This document shows, piece after piece, positions 8,336-11,139 of a stretch of 11,139 bases of DNA. The first letter of the stretch is position 1, and the number at the start of each line of letters is the position of its first letter. The notes beneath the pieces were generated by a model. That model made no database searches, had not been told where the DNA came from, and saw nothing but the letters and a program-made list of their open reading frames with translations. A program made the position numbers and the translations under genes. The DNA is from Cerioporus squamosus (lineage: Eukaryota > Basidiomycota > Agaricomycetes > Polyporales > Polyporaceae): contig JABYQS010000920.1 of the NCBI GenBank assembly GCA_022592435.1, positions 1 through 11,139 of the forward strand, read 5' to 3'.

Positions 8336-10654
8336 ATGGCCAGCAGACGGGGCTCATCCACCGTGCTCCTCCCCGGGGGGCAGACGATGGCCACATTCAC
8401 AAAGCACAGCGAGGACGACGAGGGTCTGCCGCATGCAACTAAGAAGTACGTTACCTCCTCCGAACATGCCCCGCGACGACTCGCATGCGATCGGCTCAAA
8501 TCACAGGACCATGGCAGACCACCTCCGCAAGTTTGAGGCTCTGTAGGTGCTCGTTCAGCAGCAGGCATCTCGCAATGCTTATCCGCCGCGCCCTTCAGTT
8601 TCAACATGACCCCGCAGCGGATGCGGATGATCGTCGAGGCCTTCAAGGAGTCGCTCGAGTTGGGGCTCGCCAAGAACGGCCAGGTTGTGGTGAGCACCGT
8701 CGTATCTTTGCAGCGGGAGGAATGACGGTGCGATCGGCTGCGCGGAGGGTAGCCCATGATCCCGACATACGTTTTCGGTTGGCCATCGGGGAAGGAGACG
8801 GGGATGTACCTAGCAGTTGATCTCGGTGAGTCTCAATCTTTGCGTCCATCTCGCCCAATCCTACCAGTACCTGGCCCGCCTACGCACTTTATGCGCACGC
8901 ATCGAGCAAGCACACAATCCGGCGTAACTGCATCTCCTACGACCCACTATTTCCCAGCTTTCCCCTGGCCTTGGAAGATACTCCGTTCAGCCGCACATGA
9001 AGCCGTGTTCCATAGCGGCCGCGCTCGCATAGTTTGGCGGACCCACGCGGCCCACTACCAGACGCGAATACAGGGACACGTTACTGACCCTTCCCGCAGG
9101 TGGGACGAACCTCCGAGTCTGTCTCGTCTCGCTCGAGGGCGAGGGCAAGTTCGAGATCACGCAGGCAAAGTATCGTCTTTCCGAAGAGCAGAAGCAAGAG
9201 GACGGCCAGAGACTATTTGATTTCTGCGCCGAGTGTCTGAAGGCATTCACAAACTCGCATCAGGAGTCCGGGCTGATCCCCAAGGATCGCGTCCTCCCTC
9301 TCGGCTTCACGGTACGTCGTATGCTCATTGGTGGAGACCATGTACTGATGCACTCGCTAGTTCTCATATCCTTGCTTGTAAGTCACGTACTTCGCCCAGC
9401 TCGGGCCGCGTCTGACTTCCCGCAGACAAGAACGCATCGACCACGGTTGTGCTCATCCGATGGACGAAGGGATTCGGTGCCCCTAACACAGAGGGCCATG
9501 ACGTCGTGGAGATGTTCCGCAAAGCGCTCGCGAAGAACGTACGTGCCGTAACGCGTTGATCCCAGCACATACTGATGTCTTACGCGTGGCCTGCTTCTCT
9601 GCACAGTCTGTGCCTGCGGATGTCGTCGCGCTCACGTGCGATACGACCGGCACGCTCATCGCGTCGCACTACGTTAACCCCAAGACGCGGATCGCATGCA
9701 TCTTCGGTACGGGGTGCAACGCGGCGTACATGGAGCGTGTGCGGGATATCCCCAAGATCTCACACCTCGGGATCGATCCCGACTCAGAGATGGCGATCAA
9801 CTGCGAATGGGTGCGTCGAGTCTGCGGTCAAGTATGCTCGTGTGCGTGCTGAACCTCTCGCTAGGGTGCATTCGACTCCTTCGAGCACGAGAACCTGCCG
9901 CGGACAAAGTACGATCAGATTATCGACGAGACGTCCAACAAGCCTGGAGAGCAGGCATTCGAGAAGCTCATCTCCGGGCGATACCTCGGCGAGATCCTGC
10001 GGTTGATTATCTGCGAGTTGATCGACGAGGGCGTGCTCTTCCTCGGGCAGAACACATACAAGATCGAGATCCCGTACTCGCTCGACACCGCGTTCCTCAG
10101 TCTGATGGAGTCGGACCCCACGGACGAGCTCCTGATGATCATCGGCATCTTTAACCACTTCTTCGCGCTCGAGACGACACTGGCGGAGAGGCAGTTTCTT
10201 CAGGGCGCTGGCGAAGCTCGTTGCGAGGAGGGCTGCGAGGCTGAGCGCGTGCGGGATTGCGGCGATCGTGAGCAAGATGGGCTACCTAGAGGAGGATGTG
10301 CGGTTGGTGCAGATGGGTCGTTGTACAACGTGCGTTTTGCTCTCTTCTTCCTCTTCCATTCTCTCTTCCCCCTTGTGCTGATGGCGGGGCTGTGTGCTGA
10401 TGTATCTCGCAACCTGCAGAAATACCCGAAGTTCGCGGAGCGGATACACGAGGGTTTGCAGGACATCTTTGGCGAGAAGGGAAAGTGAGTGACGGATCAA
10501 CTATCGCTATCGGTGGGATGTTGACATGACGCTCCCTCTACCTCGCAGGAACATCGTGACATACATGCGGAGGACGGGGAGCGGAATTGGGAGCGCCATC
10601 GTCGCGGCCATGACGAAGGAGAGGAAGGACGCGAACATCTACCCCAACTACTGA
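8336..10654 (+). CDS. Hexokinase (glucose-phosphorylating family), with apparent single-base frame disruptions
   Basis: Eleven exons by eye: 8336-8445, 8507-8542, 8599-8689, 8753-8825, 9100-9311, 9361-9377, 9426-9538, 9607-9810, 9865-10329, 10420-10484, 10549-10654, about 496 aa if frame breaks are ignored. Hexokinases use ATP to make hexose 6-phosphate in the cytosol. Family blocks appear in order: RKFEALFNMTPQRMRMIVEAF, PMIPTYVFGWPSGKETG, AVDLGGTNLRVCLV (phosphate loop, about 100-113), LPLGFTFSYPC, QERIDHG, a WTKGFG segment read in a shifted frame, DTTGTLIASHYVNPKT with catalytic Asp229, IFGTGCNAAY, MAINCEWGAFD (Glu284), FEKLISGRYLGEILR, and a C-terminal SGIGSAIVAAMTKERKD. Oddities are an extra T at 9447-9448 that as written gives a stop at 9484-9486 (199 aa), two pairs of compensating indels near the C-terminus, and Cys228 replacing the usual glucose-binding Asn. 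The start is uncertain: ATG 8387 or ATG 8511 (ACCATGG context, in exon 2) are alternatives. Confidence 0.88.
8826..9099 (+). other. Intron 4 of the hexokinase gene, 274 nt and oversized
   Basis: The donor GTGAGT is at 8826 and the acceptor CCCGCAG ends at 9099, with the branch-like TTACTGACC just upstream. It interrupts the GGTNLR codon block exactly in phase, so the splice assignment is firm. The other introns of this gene are 48-90 nt. The exon-4 frame remains open through the whole intron, but retention would shift the frame of exon 5. Confidence 0.8.
9445..9486 (+). other. Uncompensated +1 frame break in hexokinase exon 7
   Basis: The exon reads QERIDHG up to GGT at 9445-9447. The family-typical continuation (VLIRWTKGFG) begins one base later, at 9449. 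The extra base is a T in the GGTTGTG context. As written the frame ends in TAA at 9484-9486. No alternative splice site in the flanking introns restores phase while keeping both conserved sides. Confidence 0.75.
10195..10296 (+). other. Frame-swapped patch in hexokinase exon 9 (compensating +T / -G)
   Basis: An extra T in the TTT run at 10195-10197 and a missing G in the run near 10295 leave exon length divisible by 3. They put about 33 codons (residues about 396-429) in the wrong frame. The +1 frame here reads ALAKLVARRAARLSACGIAA, a recognisable hexokinase segment. The annotated frame gives an Arg/Glu/Gly-rich sequence unlike the family. Confidence 0.75.
10564..10580 (+). other. Second frame-swapped patch in hexokinase exon 11 (compensating -C / +G)
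   Basis: After TAC at 10562-10564 the frame reads MRRTGSGIG. Hexokinases typically have an acidic DGSG segment here, and that is recovered by assuming one missing C after 10564 and one extra G in the GGGG run at 10576-10579. Only about five residues (468-472) are affected. Confidence 0.65.
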
Positions 10655-11061
10655 GGTTCCCGAGAGTGCGTAGTAGACGGCGACGGCGCGCGCGAGACGG
10701 GAGCGGGAGAGGAGGGAAGGAGGCTGCGTTGAATATCGAAGATCAAAGTAATACACCGACGCCATCATTATCATGTATCCGTACGCGTACCGAGGTCCCT
10801 GCCCCCCGATGTCCTTGACTGAATACTCTTGTACCTATGCATATGTCTCGTAGATGGAAATGGCTTTTTCCACTTCCTTCTTTCAATTGTTACACTCTTC
10901 TATCTCGAACGGAGTCGCATGACAGGTCAAGCATCGTCGGGAATCAGAGCTCGTCTTCGATGTCCTGCGATGCAACTTTCGACTGGGGCCGAGATATCCA
11001 GAAAAGTACCACCCCTTGAAGACGTGGCCCCGTCAGTTATGCTGTCGGAAGAACATTCCCT
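10655..11061. other. Intergenic region after hexokinase
   Basis: About 400 nt of 3' flank. A purine-rich run (about 10690-10725, mostly G and A) lies just after the stop codon. The remainder has only short frames, including a 60-codon one at 10837-11019 without family resemblance. If the minus-strand exon at 11062 is real, this holds two converging 3' UTRs. Confidence 0.4.
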
Positions 11062-11139
11062 TCATGACCTCCCCTCCTGCGTCCCATCCTCATTGACCGG
11101 CAGCGGGTACGCGGCGTACGTCTTGGCCTCACACATCCA
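11062..11139 (-). CDS. Possible 3' end of an unidentified minus-strand gene, truncated by the window edge
   Basis: From the right edge the minus strand is open for 25 codons and ends in TGA (complement of 11062-11064). It reads EAKTYAAYPLPVNEDGTQEG before the last two residues. The composition and GC-rich third positions look coding, and the convergent position fits a last exon. Too little is visible to name a family, and the true end could differ if a splice site lies within it. Confidence 0.35.
   Translation of the reverse strand, partial: WMCEAKTYAAYPLPVNEDGTQEGRS

Noticed and set aside
8215..8757. 180-codon minus-strand open frame
   Set aside because: It covers the divergent promoter and is antisense to hexokinase exons 1-3, with no ATG-led gene structure or recognisable motif.
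9784..10275. 163-codon minus-strand open frame
   Set aside because: Antisense shadow of hexokinase exons 8-9.
1..11139. tRNA, rRNA, CRISPR array, transposon ends or viral remnants
   Set aside because: I looked for T-loop-like motifs, regularly spaced repeats, long terminal inverted repeats and reverse transcriptase or transposase motifs on both strands and found none.

Overview
The window looks like a stretch of nuclear DNA from a basidiomycete fungus, probably a mushroom-forming Agaricomycete. Protein-coding exons are cut by many short introns (mostly 45-68 nt, GT-AG, with CTRAC-like branch sites), third codon positions are GC-rich, genes are closely spaced on both strands, and the proteins read as fungal. 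This is inference from gene structure; no taxonomic marker was tested.

Layout, left to right. (1) 25-68, minus strand: a possible first exon of a gene running out of the left edge. (2) 69-1190: about 1.1 kb of intergenic/promoter DNA. (3) 1191-4438, plus strand: a 13-exon gene for a 764-residue family-5 glycoside hydrolase of the fungal steryl-glucoside/glucosylceramide beta-glucosidase type, with a C-terminal membrane anchor. (4) 4439-5475: about 1 kb with no recognisable gene, but with a strong RNA hairpin and an unidentified coding-like stretch that seems broken by one frame change. (5) 5476-7075, plus strand: a 10-exon gene for a 359-residue isopenicillin-N-synthase-like 2-oxoglutarate/Fe(II) dioxygenase. 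(6) 7551-8017, minus strand: a 2-exon gene for mitochondrial ribosomal protein uL14m, convergent with the dioxygenase gene. (7) 8018-8335: a divergent promoter region containing a GTAAGTAAC-type repeat cluster and a palindrome. (8) 8336-10654, plus strand: an 11-exon hexokinase gene. (9) 11062-11139, minus strand: a possible last exon of another gene, convergent with hexokinase.

I reconstructed the exons by hand. Phases add up exactly for the hydrolase, dioxygenase and uL14m genes. The hexokinase is different: it carries five apparent single-base indels (one uncompensated, leading to an early stop, and two compensating pairs) and has Cys where hexokinases normally have the glucose-binding Asn next to the catalytic Asp. 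The indels may be assembly errors or true decay. They are the main oddity here.

The genes do not form an obvious cluster or pathway. The hydrolase would release glucose from glucolipids and a hexokinase would phosphorylate glucose, but adjacency alone is weak evidence for a link. I see no mobile element, CRISPR array, tRNA or rRNA gene, and nothing that amounts to a new biological system.
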